Of a DNA stretch of 64,000 nt, positions 55,401 to 64,000 are shown piece by piece. Source of the stretch: Bugula neritina (Eukaryota > Bryozoa > Gymnolaemata > Cheilostomatida > Bugulidae). A model generated the notes under the pieces. It searched no databases and was not told where the DNA came from. It saw only the letters and a program-made list of their open reading frames with translations. Position numbers and translations under genes: made by a program. Numbering within the stretch: the first letter of the stretch is position 1; each line of letters opens with the position of its first letter. The stretch lies in contig OZ037771.1 of the NCBI GenBank assembly GCA_964035545.1, positions 7,854,690 to 7,918,689 on the forward strand. Reading direction: 5' to 3'.

Positions 55401-55966
55401 CACATCTCAACTTTCTCTGAAGCATATACAGAAGGATATGAAGTTTGCCATAGAAATGGCAGATATGTATGATCAGCCCTTGCATATGGCAGCATCGGTG
55501 AATGAGGTATGTTCAAAATTATCTGACATTGTTGTGGTGTACACTGTAAGAATTTTCCTACAATCAGTAGCATCAAGTGTCTAAAACAGAGTCTATTAAA
55601 CCTATGAGCTGTTCCTATATAATATGTCAGTCAGATGTACAAACTATATATAGTATATAGTTTTATTCAGAAAATCTAAAAAAATTGTGCACAAAATTCT
55701 GATTGTTCTTTTAATTTGATGTGATGTTCTTTTGAATTTGTGTCCAAGTGTATTTGTCGTGCTCCAGTTACCTGCGATTAAGTTTAAAGGTTTCAGCATT
55801 TGGTTGATTTTATTCCTTGCAGGTAATACTAGTTATCTATGTTGAGGGAAATGAGGTTTGTCATGCCAGGAACCACTTTTCTCTGTTGTAGATGTATAAA
55901 AGAGGCAAATCACTGGGTCTATCTAACTTAGACATGAGTGCTGTATATAAAGCTACCAGCAAATGA
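46446..55966 (+). CDS. GLYR1: GLYR1/NPAC/NDF orthologue, PWWP nucleosome-binding protein, 533 residues
   Basis: Thirteen exons: 46446-46480, 48570-48606, 48801-48883, 49150-49285, 50024-50158, 50735-50971, 51374-51556, 52260-52370, 53307-53408, 54072-54234, 54863-55042, 55382-55506 and 55892-55966. The N-terminal PWWP domain shows SPWPAK and HFVRFYGSNDHAWI. An AT-hook KRGRPP follows near 125-131, then a basic linker, then a beta-hydroxyacid dehydrogenase-like domain with Rossmann motif GFIGLGTIGMAM, EAPVSGTKKD and a C-terminus ending KSLGLSNLDMSAVYKATSK. Length and order match GLYR1 (human about 553), a chromatin factor that binds H3K36me3 nucleosomes, aids Pol II elongation and partners LSD2 in vertebrates. 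The GxGxxxK-type lysine is arginine here (GHGTRMVL), consistent with a structural, non-enzymatic fold. Exon 6 has two in-frame donors 27 bases apart (ends 50944 or 50971). Introns 4, 7 and 8 are largely minisatellite. Confidence 0.95.
46600..47800. repeat. Degenerate simple-sequence block in GLYR1 intron 1
   Basis: The first part (to about 46960) uses GAAATTGAATGATGATCA and TTGAAGTTGAAC words with inverted counterparts such as TGATCATTCAATTTCATTCA. The rest uses AGTCTAACTCTTAC-like words. No fixed period and no coding signal are seen. Confidence 0.65.
49286..50023 (+). repeat. GLYR1 intron 4: minisatellite made of donor-site copies
   Basis: The intron begins GTATGTATTGTACTTACACT and consists of about 30 mosaic units of 21 or 27 bases. 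Fourteen units contain AGTATGTATT, identical to the real exon-intron junction (A then GTATGTATT). The remainder read AGTATATATT, AGTATTTGTT or AGTATGCATT. The intron ends with a short unique tail CACATCTGTAG. Both unit lengths are multiples of three, so several frames stay open. The phase-0 exons on either side encode continuous GLYR1 sequence. Confidence 0.93.
50445..50586. repeat. Foldback element, 140-bp imperfect palindrome
   Basis: Left arm TTATAAGCAGCCCTGAGTTGG pairs with right-arm TCTGGGTTGCTTATA. Inner segments TCTCGAGTTTGGAGTT and AACTCCAAACTCGAGA are exact complements. The structure fills much of GLYR1 intron 5 and is followed by CTAAGTTCCTAAACTATAGT repeats to about 50700. Confidence 0.8.
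51855..52259 (+). repeat. GLYR1 intron 7: 30-base minisatellite of acceptor-like units
   Basis: There are about 13 copies of TATATTATACTACTATACTG followed by TATGTTGCAG. Most units end in GTTGCAG or GTTGTAG. The real acceptor of exon 8 (TGCAG at 52255-52259) is the end of the last unit, and the first exon bases TGTACT continue the repeat weakly. Confidence 0.93.
52856..53260 (+). repeat. GLYR1 intron 8: 21-base minisatellite with branch-point motifs
   Basis: There are nineteen units of GCACTATATTACTAACTAGC plus T/AT variants. Seven contain the perfect branch-point consensus TACTAAC, two have CACTAAC, and most others TACTCAC. The array ends about 45 bases before the acceptor at 53306. Confidence 0.93.
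53477..53818. mobile_element. PIF/Harbinger-like MITE, copy 2
   Basis: This 342-bp element is flanked by TAA at 53474-53476 and 53819-53821. Its perfect outer inverted repeat is GCCTAGGGCCACACTGTGCG. It is inverted relative to the copy at 19553-19895 and very similar to it throughout, including AAATGAAAGCTTTATTTATC and GATGCGTGAT-type interior words. It sits in GLYR1 intron 9. Confidence 0.9.
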
Positions 55967-56341
55967 TGCACATGCTACTCGCACAGACATAATCTTTAGT
56001 TGTCGCAACACCCCCCTTCTTAACGATAGTCCCTGGCTATTGCTGGAAAACACAGCAATTTTCCACATAAATAGCAATAAATAATATCGATGTATAATTT
56101 TAAAAGTAGGATAAGAACAACCATTGAATAATATTTTGTATTTTTATATTTTCATCATTTTGTTCATAGTCTTTTCCGTAGTGGCAGTGTTTTAACATTT
56201 ATAAGTATGCCATGTTCTAGTCTTGCATGGATCTTGTACATAAAATTCAGACTACAGTACATGCTTCTTATGCCTACTACTAAAAAGTTACTTTCTCAAA
56301 AATATTCTGTGTGAAAGTGTACAATTATTATGATTTAATCA

Positions 56342-56347
56342 AATAAA
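56342..56347 (+). terminator. Poly(A) signal candidate of GLYR1
   Basis: AATAAA lies about 375 bases after the stop. Another AATAAA-like run occurs near 56078. Confidence 0.4.
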
Positions 56348-56413
56348 TCTTACATTATCTGCTTTAATATGATCAATACCTAAAATATAATCTTTGCTCA
56401 CGAAAATAGAAGG

Positions 56414-56704
56414 CTAAAAATCTACTCTCCCACAAAGTCGCCTACTTGATTTTCTAAGACTTTCACTGTTGATAAGTTGATTCCAATTGTCCAAGTTTCT
56501 GTAAAGGCCAATAATCTCAAAACACTGTGGTCCCAATTTCATTCTGCTTTGGAAGCTTTCTTTCTCCACATCTGTAATCTCACTGGTTAGGATTATTCTG
56601 TCAGTTGCTTTTCCTGTGCTGATTCTGGTGCTTTTGAATATTTCATATTTTTCCTTGCTTTTGGCATTATAGGTTGTATAAAAAATAATTTCGATAGAAA
56701 CATT
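56414..56704 (-). pseudogene. Unplaced coding-like ORF, possible exon or gene relic
   Basis: On the minus strand a frame stays open for about 97 codons from an acceptor-like TTTTGTAAAACCAG to a TAG at 56416-56414. It has no suitable ATG at its start. The peptide has a coding-like composition, with segments such as EIIFYTTYNAKSKEKYEIF, ATDRIILTSEITDVEKESFQ and GPQCFEIIGLYRNLDNW. I do not recognise the family. Upstream on the same strand (56720-57060) I see only stop-interrupted sequence, so this may be a terminal exon of an unseen gene, a decayed retrocopy, or chance. Confidence 0.35.
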
Positions 56705-57179
56705 CTGGTTTTACAAAAGTATCGTAGTTCTTACTTCCCTTCATACCTATTTATATGAAGTATTAGCTAACCGAAGTTGACTGCAAATGCTTTATGGTCT
56801 GAAGGGCGACCGGAGTTGTTTCCTTTTTTAAATTGTTGCGAACTTTCAAACTACTTATCTCGTAGTTGTTCCGTTTACTGGAAAACATTCACGATGAGAC
56901 AGCGAAATTGTTTTATGGGCTGGCCTTATGGCTTATCGTAAAGTCTAGAAAAGTCTGGTTTCATCAGTATGACTATGATAGCATAACAGTAATATAAAAA
57001 CAGCTGGTCTGAGTTCATCTCCGTTATTCAGCTGCTTAAAAACGTAAGTGTCGGCACTGGTCTTCCTCCTAGTGATTATGTTTAGACTTAGAGGCTAGAG
57101 CAATATTAATTATTATAATTAAAAAGCCAAAAGGTTATAAATATTCAATTTCATATTTGAATTTTTATTTTATAATTTA

Positions 57180-58480
57180 TTACTAATCCTATTAGTATTA
57201 GTATTACTATTACTATTACTATTAGTATTACTATTAGTAAATTATTACTATTAGTATTGGTGTATTACTATTACTATTAGTATTACTATTAGCATTAGTC
57301 TGACTAATGCTAATACTAATAGTAATACTAATACGAAATACTAAAACTAAAAGTGAAAGTAAATGTGATGACTAAGAGTAAGTCTAATGATTAGACTTAC
57401 TCTAACTCTTACTCTTAGTCATCACATTTTCATTTTGATTTAGTTTTACTGACAGTGATACTCATGCTAATTTTGATTTTTTCTTTTATTTAACGATTTA
57501 CTCATTACTCATTAGTCTTGGATTTAGTCATTATGATTACTCATTACTTTAGTCATTACTTTAGTCATTACTTTAGTCATTACATTTACTTATACTTATA
57601 CTTATAGTTATAGTCATACTGATAGTGGTTACTGATTTAGTGATTACTCATGGTTATTGGCTATTGCAGTTTTTTGCTTACAGTTACTACTACTAGTCAT
57701 ACTCATTACTCATTAGATTTAGACTTAGTCTTAAACTTAGTGATTAGTCATTACATTTCCTGAGAAGTGAGATTCAGTCACTCAACGACCAGGATATTTA
57801 ATCTTAAAGTTAATCTTGTGCAATAAACTTAATCTTATAGTTATAATATCAGTGTTACTTAACAAGAAGTGTAGCACTAATACGGTATTACTAATACTAA
57901 TAGTATTACTATTAGTAATAGTAACATTTGCACTATTACTAATACTATTAGTATTATTAAACTATTGTTAATAGAAATACCTAATACCTAATAAGCCTAA
58001 GGCCTATTAGTATTAGTATTAAACTAATAATAATAAATTTAATAATAATAATATTCTTATAGTATTAGTTGACTATAAGTATAACTACTAGTACTAGTAT
58101 AACTGCATAACTATAAGTATTACTATTAGTCTATGACATATATTTATAATTTATAAGTATCAGTATGGATTACTGGATAGTATAGTTATTTAGTTTTGAA
58201 ATAGGATTTAGTTTTACTGTTGACATTAGTTAATAATTTATTAGTAGTATTATTATAGTATTATAAATATTTTTGTTAATGTATTTGTTGATATTATAAT
58301 TATTGTTATTAGTTACTGTTAGTACTTAGTTATGATTAATATGAGTATCATAATTATTTTTCTTAGCTTCATTATGTGTTATAGCCATTAGACTTAGTAC
58401 AAGTATTACTATTACTATTAGTCTTACTCTCAGATTTAGTGTTATTTTATCATTTACAGTAAGACTGATTTAAAATGTGT
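57180..58480. repeat. Degenerate ATTAGT/ACTAAT block with a large hairpin
   Basis: Permuted TATTACTATTAGTATTAC words run for over 1 kb. At 57361-57430, GTGATGACTAAGAGTAAGTC is followed at once by its inverted counterpart (a 6-base AACTCT insertion interrupts the right arm), giving a stem of about 27 base pairs with a 3-base loop. Confidence 0.8.
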
Positions 58481-58590
58481 ATTATAGTTATGATTGACAT
58501 TGTTATACTTATTGTAGTGAAAAAATAGAAATATCAAGTTTCAAATTGAAATTGAAGTGATTATAATTTGAATCTCATATTAAAACGACC

Positions 58591-61495
58591 ATGGAACTCC
58601 CAGACCTTGGCAAACATTGTTCTAGCAAAAGTTGTAAGCGTTTGGGTGAGTAATTTGCTGAAACTTGAGGAAATATTAGTAGTGAATATTTTATAGTTTA
58701 TCACGATTATTGGTTACTTTGTGCTGGTGTAGTCTTTTAAATAATATTAGCTAAACCTTTCTCTATTACAAGTAGTGTTTTTCAATCCATAGCGTTCATG
58801 TAACCCAAACAGCTAAAATTACTGTACGGAACTTTTGTAAATACTAATCAGTTCTAGTATCAGAACCTGAGATTTTTCTATCTTTCATAATTTTTTTCAT
58901 CCAATTGTCACCAGAGGCAGCTATATCAATGATTGTGGCATATCAACAACCACAATAGCAGGCCTCCTGGCTTCGGTGACTTTGTATTGAAGTTCCACAA
59001 GATTTTGAAGCTGATTTTAAAGCAGTTGTATACCGGTTAATAGCCGTATTCATGTTTATATGATTGTTATATCCTAATGCTTGGAACTTCACTTTGTTGT
59101 AGATTTTCTTCCTATGAAATGTGATGCTTGCTCATCAATATTCTGGTGAGCATATAATATAAGAATTCTATAACTTTTATGTTGTAGTTTTAGTAGTAAC
59201 TAGTTTATATTGTAATTAAAAAGTGCTGAAATTGTGTTTACATAGTCTATACATCTTACAGAAAATAATTGTCAGTTATTCACAAGTTTTATGGTCCTCT
59301 TTCATTTAGCTTTACATGTACATACTTTTGTCACTAGCTAATCATGATGCATTCGACACACAGCACATTTGATAAGTTCTCCTTGCATTAGTTGTTAAGA
59401 GTAGGTGTATATTTTGGTAGCAATGATCATATTCACTACGCAACACATAGCTGTTCCGAGTCGTACAAGAAAGACAAGCAGGTACCAGTATGCCCGCTCT
59501 GTGACAAACCTATACCGCTTGAGAATGGTGAGTTGGCAGACGTGAAAGTCGGAGCTCACATAGACAGTGAGTGTCAGTCGGATCCTGCCAAAGAGCGGCG
59601 CAAGGTGGGTCTTCTAAACAGTAACTTCGGGCAGTGTGTTGTCTAGCTCAAGTGTGTGCCAACAGCTAACATACTTTTTATTATATATCTACTTGTAAGT
59701 TTGGTTTACACCGTAGGAGTATGAAATATTACACATTTTCAAGGCTAGTACATGTGACTTGTCATAACTGTTGATATGGTAATAGAGACAGCAAAGCTGT
59801 TATTTTATAAATTCACTACTTCATTCTAGTATTTATATTATTATTTGTGAATGTGCAGGTTTACACCAATAGATGTAGCAAGAAAGGGTGTAAGGTGAAA
59901 GAAATGGTAAGCATCAAGTGTAACAGATGTCACCAAAACTACTGTCTAAAGCATCGCCACGAGAATGATCATGGATGTGCTGCTGGATCGCAATCAAACA
60001 GTCCTATGACAGCTAGGTCTCAGTGAGTATATCATCTATTCTGTATCGCACACAGTAGTTGCTGTTATGTGTGCTTCATGTCATTTTTTGTCTTTCTGGA
60101 TATCCCAGCAGCATTTAGAGTTCACATTAAATAATAGGAAAGTGGATCACTGCAAAAAGTTAGCCTGTTTCCTAACTCCACAGGATTACTTTTTAGAGCT
60201 GCAAAAGCCGCCATTGCTAGGAATCAACAGAACAGTAAAGGTGGAACAATACCTCAGCAGTCTCTACTCAACTCTATAGGTAACGTGATATCTCATACAG
60301 AAATGTCTTCGCTCTGCTCTCACTTTCTTCTGCACCAGAATGCCATGTATTTTAGTTCTCCAAAGCAGTTGTCACCAAACAACATTAATTATATAGTTCT
60401 AATTACAGCTATGATTTTTAAATGTATTTTTATTTGCACCGATATAAAATTATGTTTAATTAATTATTTGAAAGATGTGTTTCATAAAGATAAATATAAT
60501 TGTATCAACTCACCAAGTGTATTATCTGTAGTACCCTTGCGTACAGCTGGAAGGGGGTTAGTGTATCCGTATGTTTTTCACATGACTGCAAGGTTAACTC
60601 TACTTCTTATCTTGACTTATAGTGTAATATAGGTACCTGCAGGTAATGTTAGTTATTTGTAGGGGATGTAGGACTTCTAGATTATACTAGTGCATTAGCA
60701 CTTCATATACTATATTCCTGATTTGTGGATTAAAAAAACTCAGTTATATTATTCATTAATGCATTCCTTCCCAACAAAGTTATATATTTTACACATGTAC
60801 AGGTTCGTCACTTGCTAGAGAGAGACAGTCTAGACCTGCTGTTCCAGTTGGCAGCTTTCAGTCCGGTCTCACAGAGGAACAGGCTCTACAAATGGCTCTT
60901 CAGCTCTCCAGTTCAGATGGAAGTAAAGGAAACTCTTCGCAGAGGTAGGCTGTGTAGTTCCACAGAATGTTTATGCGGTCATTTCTGTCTTGTTGCTATT
61001 TGATTGGAAATTTCACTTACACAAATTGGTCAGCTATTTTATTTGGACATTTTTCACTTGATTACTCAAAAATATTTCATACACTTCAAATGTCGCAATG
61101 TTAGCTTTTATTCTGCAAGCTTTGTATATTTTGTCATAGTATGGTTTATCACCCCAGTAACTTGTTGTATTTTGTCTATATAACAGCCAGCAGGAGAAAG
61201 ACGATTTAGCATTGGCACAGGCTATTGCAGCTAGTGAAAGAGATCAACGTAGACCTCCTCCAAACAATCAGGTTAGCTATCTGTAACACTGCCGTAGAAT
61301 CATTTCATGTGAATTAGAACAGTAAGTTAGTGTTTTTTGATGTTTATCGCAGTTCTTTCAAGTGCCAATTGTCAAATGCTTCTGGTGGGCATTACTGATA
61401 CGTTTTCTCGTACATGTTCTCCTATTATGTGTTGAAGAATTCTAATATTCTATTTCTAGAGCAGCAGCAGTGGATCTAACTGTGTGATAAACTAA
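58591..61495 (+). CDS. ZFAND2B-like: ZFAND2B/AIRAPL-like AN1 zinc-finger protein, 263 residues
   Basis: Eight exons: 58591-58645, 59103-59145, 59421-59604, 59859-60022, 60197-60279, 60803-60944, 61187-61271 and 61460-61495. Two AN1 zinc fingers: the first from MELPDLGKHCSSKSCKRLDF through KCDACSSIFC, NDHIHYATHSC; the second from YTNRCSKKGCKVKEM through CNRCHQNYCLKHRHENDHGC. Between them lies CPLCDKPIPLENGELADVKV. After a Gln/Ser linker come two UIM-like helices, TEEQALQMALQLSSS and KDDLALAQAIAASERD, and the chain ends CVIN, a CaaX-type prenylation box. UIMs plus CaaX mark it as ZFAND2B rather than ZFAND2A. The family binds ubiquitin, p97/VCP and the proteasome, and acts in ER-linked protein quality control. 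The prenylated end would place it at the ER membrane (inference from the vertebrate protein). Confidence 0.93.
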
Positions 61496-61928
61496 GAACC
61501 CAAGACTTCCAGATTTTATAATTTTTTATGTTTCAATAATTTATTGACCGTAGTTGAATGTGGATTAAGTACTCAATTGATAAATTTCCATGAATGATAT
61601 ACTCCTGCTTATTAAGCCAATAAAAACTCACAAAATAGGTAAATAATGTATGTTTTTGTTCGGTAGAATGTGTATTAAAGATTGTGTGCATCTGTATAAG
61701 TTTTACTAAGCAATCATGTATGGATAAATCTAGTCACTATTATGTACCACTTATATATTTGTAGTTAAGAATAATTTTTTAGAACAATGTTCAACGCCAT
61801 AAAAATATTATTTGATAAACGATATTTGTATTATGGTTGAATGGGTGAATAATTTACATGTACTATACATATATAATTTATATTATATACACTCAATTAT
61901 ATTTGTTACAAATACAATATACATTTTC
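61496..61928. other. Convergent 3' UTR spacer
   Basis: It lies between the stops of the ZFAND2-like and RPP38-like genes, which face each other. AATAAA at 61619-61624 is a good signal for the plus-strand transcript. No coding exon is seen. Confidence 0.6.
61619..61624 (+). terminator. Poly(A) signal of the ZFAND2-like gene
   Basis: A canonical AATAAA lies about 125 bases after the TAA stop. Confidence 0.6.
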
Positions 61929-64000
61929 TCAGTGGTTATTTTTCTTTAAAGATTTGTTTTTTATTTTTCTACTCTTATTGGGTCTGTTGGGATTGGATTT
62001 CACTTTGCCTATTTCTGTAGGTATATATCGACGTTTTTTGAATGTTGGGTTTTGATTTTTATTGTCCGAGATTTTCCTCTTAAACGTGCTGCTCAAAGAA
62101 ATGATTTCTTCCTGGCTTTGGAAACTAAGGTCTCTTTTAAATACATAAAGTGTAGAGAAATCGACATCATCCGGTGGTAGGTTTATCTCATGTTCATACT
62201 CATCAGTTTCAGGATCCTCTACAACTAAAACCCACAGCAGTATTAATGGCAAGTAATGTAAGTGCCAATAGGCCATAAGCGAAAGGTCTGCACGATTTAA
62301 ACACAACTGTTAGTTACTGTAGTTGCCCTCACATGGCCAACTGAAACTAATTTCATCAAGTATAATTTCAAAAGAAAAAAACAGGAATTGTTCTAAGATG
62401 GTCATGCAGCTATAACATTAATATAAATTTAGAGTACTAAATTGCAAAGCACTGTGTTACATTACTTTATTGGTGGTCATATAATTTGTAAGATAATTTT
62501 AGTACAATACAAACCTGGTGGCTTTTCATGGTCCAGTGTAGCAGGGCGCTCCTTCGAATCCATTGGACCAATGAGTTTTGGAATCTTATTAGTTATTGTA
62601 GTTACAACTTTATGGAATTCCTCACTTTTTATATGGATCTATAATCATAGTATAACAAGATAGTAAATATAATATGACAATATTATATTCTGAATGCAAA
62701 AGATAGAGCATGATTATAAGTTAACTTGATTAGCACTAGCGAGGCATAATTATAGAATTTCTTTCTGGGCAATATAGAATAGTTGAAGAACAAAGTTTAC
62801 ATGGCTTTACTTCTGCATTATCTCAATGTCTAAAGATCTAAAAACTCAAATGTCTGAAGTAATTAGAGAAAAAATAGTTCACTTGACACTGAAGGCTAGC
62901 AAGTATTTGAAGGTGTACAGCTGGAACTATTAAAAAATTAGGTTTCAGGTAAACTTATTCATATTGGCAATCATAGTTATTGCCACTGGCAGACACAAAA
63001 ATAGAATAGTGATACAAAAATACTAAAAGGCAACATTTCAACATGACATTTTTGCAGAGCTTTTTAATATTAAATAGGCATAGAGGGACATTTGCTTGGG
63101 ATTCATCAAATTTAAATCTACTGTGACTTGTAAAAATGTAATCATTTTCATAACTTATTCACCATTTTTAGCATATTTAAGCAATCAGAATAAGCCAGTA
63201 TTAAAACGTCTAAGTATACATAACTTTCTAAACAAGCAAAGATTACCTTATTAAATTATTTAAAACATGATCAGTGTGTAAAAAAATGGTACTCTCCAAA
63301 AACATATATATATGCAAATGTCAAAAAACTGACTGAATTTATTATTTGAAGAAGTATATACAAAACTCATAGATTCTCTCCCAAATTTTGCGATGAACAC
63401 GAACTAATTTTAAACATGTTACTATTATGGCACTTTTACGTAGGATGACAAAATGACCTAAAAAGATTCTGGCTAGTGGCAGCACTGACATGGGTTAACT
63501 AGAAAATATTGGAAGTTGGAGATGACAGCTAGTTCTCAAGTTATTTTAAAAAATCAAGGGTCTCCAAAAAACAATTTGCTTTCAAGCAAAATATATTTAT
63601 AAGATGATTTGCTATGTAAATGACCAACATTATCTTTTCCATCAGATAACTTTAAATTGTAAAAACTAGCTAATGACTTCAAATTACAAGTTATTCAAAA
63701 TTCAAGATCTTTTTATTTAGTACACCTCTTCAGTCTACATATCTAGTTTGCCAGCGACAGCCACACATATAAACATACCAGTTCTCTGAACGCTAGTGAA
63801 GTAAGAGAGGTAAACCCTAGTGTCTCTGCTAGACTGGATAGTCCGGGTAATGACGCAGCAGGTATGCCACTGTGCCTGCACATCTCTATAAGATGTGTGG
63901 TGAGCACATCTGGTTGTACAGAGTTGTCACAGAGCACTAGGCTAGATTGGCCTTTCTCCACACATCTAGTCACAGCATTGATTCCAAATACAAAACATTT
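61929..64000 (-). CDS. RPP38: RPP38-like RNase P/MRP protein subunit, 3' part only
   Basis: Three exons on the minus strand: 64000-63779 (open at the window edge), 62638-62515 and 62218-61929, with consistent phases. The first visible exon carries the L7Ae-type core: FGINAVTRCVEKGQSSLVLC, then QPDVLTTHLIEMCRHSGIPA and LGFTSLTSLAF, which align well with the kink-turn-binding domain of human RPP38. The second gives IPKLIGPMD, and the third an acidic stretch and a Lys/Arg-rich tail ending NRPNKSRKIKNKSLKKNNH, comparable with the basic human C-terminus. RPP38 binds the RNase P and RNase MRP RNAs in nucleus and nucleolus for pre-tRNA and pre-rRNA processing. The N-terminal part lies beyond the window. 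Tail-to-tail with the ZFAND2-like gene. Confidence 0.88.

Larger units (their letters stand above)
55967..58590. other. Spacer between GLYR1 and the ZFAND2-like gene
   Basis: The proximal part is the GLYR1 3' UTR, with AATAAA at 56342-56347. A coding-like minus-strand ORF occupies 56414-56704 (listed separately). From about 57180 to 58480 the DNA is degenerate ATTAGT/ACTAAT simple sequence with strong inverted repeats. The ZFAND2 promoter must lie within the last few hundred bases. Confidence 0.5.

Overview
This window is nuclear DNA of an animal, almost certainly an invertebrate. It is AT-rich, with intron-dense protein-coding genes, GT-AG introns, AATAAA poly(A) signals, short non-autonomous DNA transposons (PIF/Harbinger-like, hAT-like and others), tRNA-derived SINE-like elements and many minisatellites. 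A lophotrochozoan is my best guess, partly from a SINE core like those I associate with molluscs, but the sequence does not fix the phylum. All gene models were assembled by hand from splice sites, reading phase and protein-family resemblance; the phases of all listed coding exons agree.

Layout. 1-2714: upstream intergenic DNA. 2715-5444 (+): a nine-finger C2H2 zinc-finger protein. 5952-22678 (-): a 23-exon gene for a protein of about 1589 residues with coiled coils, an SR/SP-rich stretch, a very large basic exon and an acidic tail; I do not recognise its family. 26259-35550 (-): a TRIM-NHL protein closest to Brat, with an intact RING finger. 35551-44027: repeat-rich intergenic DNA with two hAT-like elements and a probable promoter near 39 kb. 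44028-46000 (+): a METTL21-type protein-lysine methyltransferase. 46446-55966 (+): a GLYR1/NPAC/NDF orthologue (PWWP, AT-hook, beta-hydroxyacid dehydrogenase-like domain). 55967-58590: spacer with an unplaced coding-like ORF and simple sequence. 58591-61495 (+): a ZFAND2B/AIRAPL-like protein (two AN1 fingers, two UIM-like segments, CaaX end). 61929-64000 (-): the 3' part of an RPP38-like RNase P/MRP subunit gene, running off the window.

The genes are ordinary housekeeping and regulatory loci with no evident shared pathway. The zinc-finger and coiled-coil genes are convergent, as are ZFAND2 and RPP38; METTL21 and GLYR1 lie head-to-tail about 450 bp apart.

The most unusual signal is in the introns. 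Several minisatellites are built on splice signals. One GLYR1 intron is about 30 reiterations of a segment holding its own 5' splice site. Another is about 13 reiterations ending in its own 3' splice site. A third has 19 units, seven with a perfect TACTAAC branch-point motif. A zinc-finger intron carries eight GTAAGT copies just after a weak natural donor. I found no obviously new multi-gene system; this splice-signal amplification is the best candidate for something undescribed.
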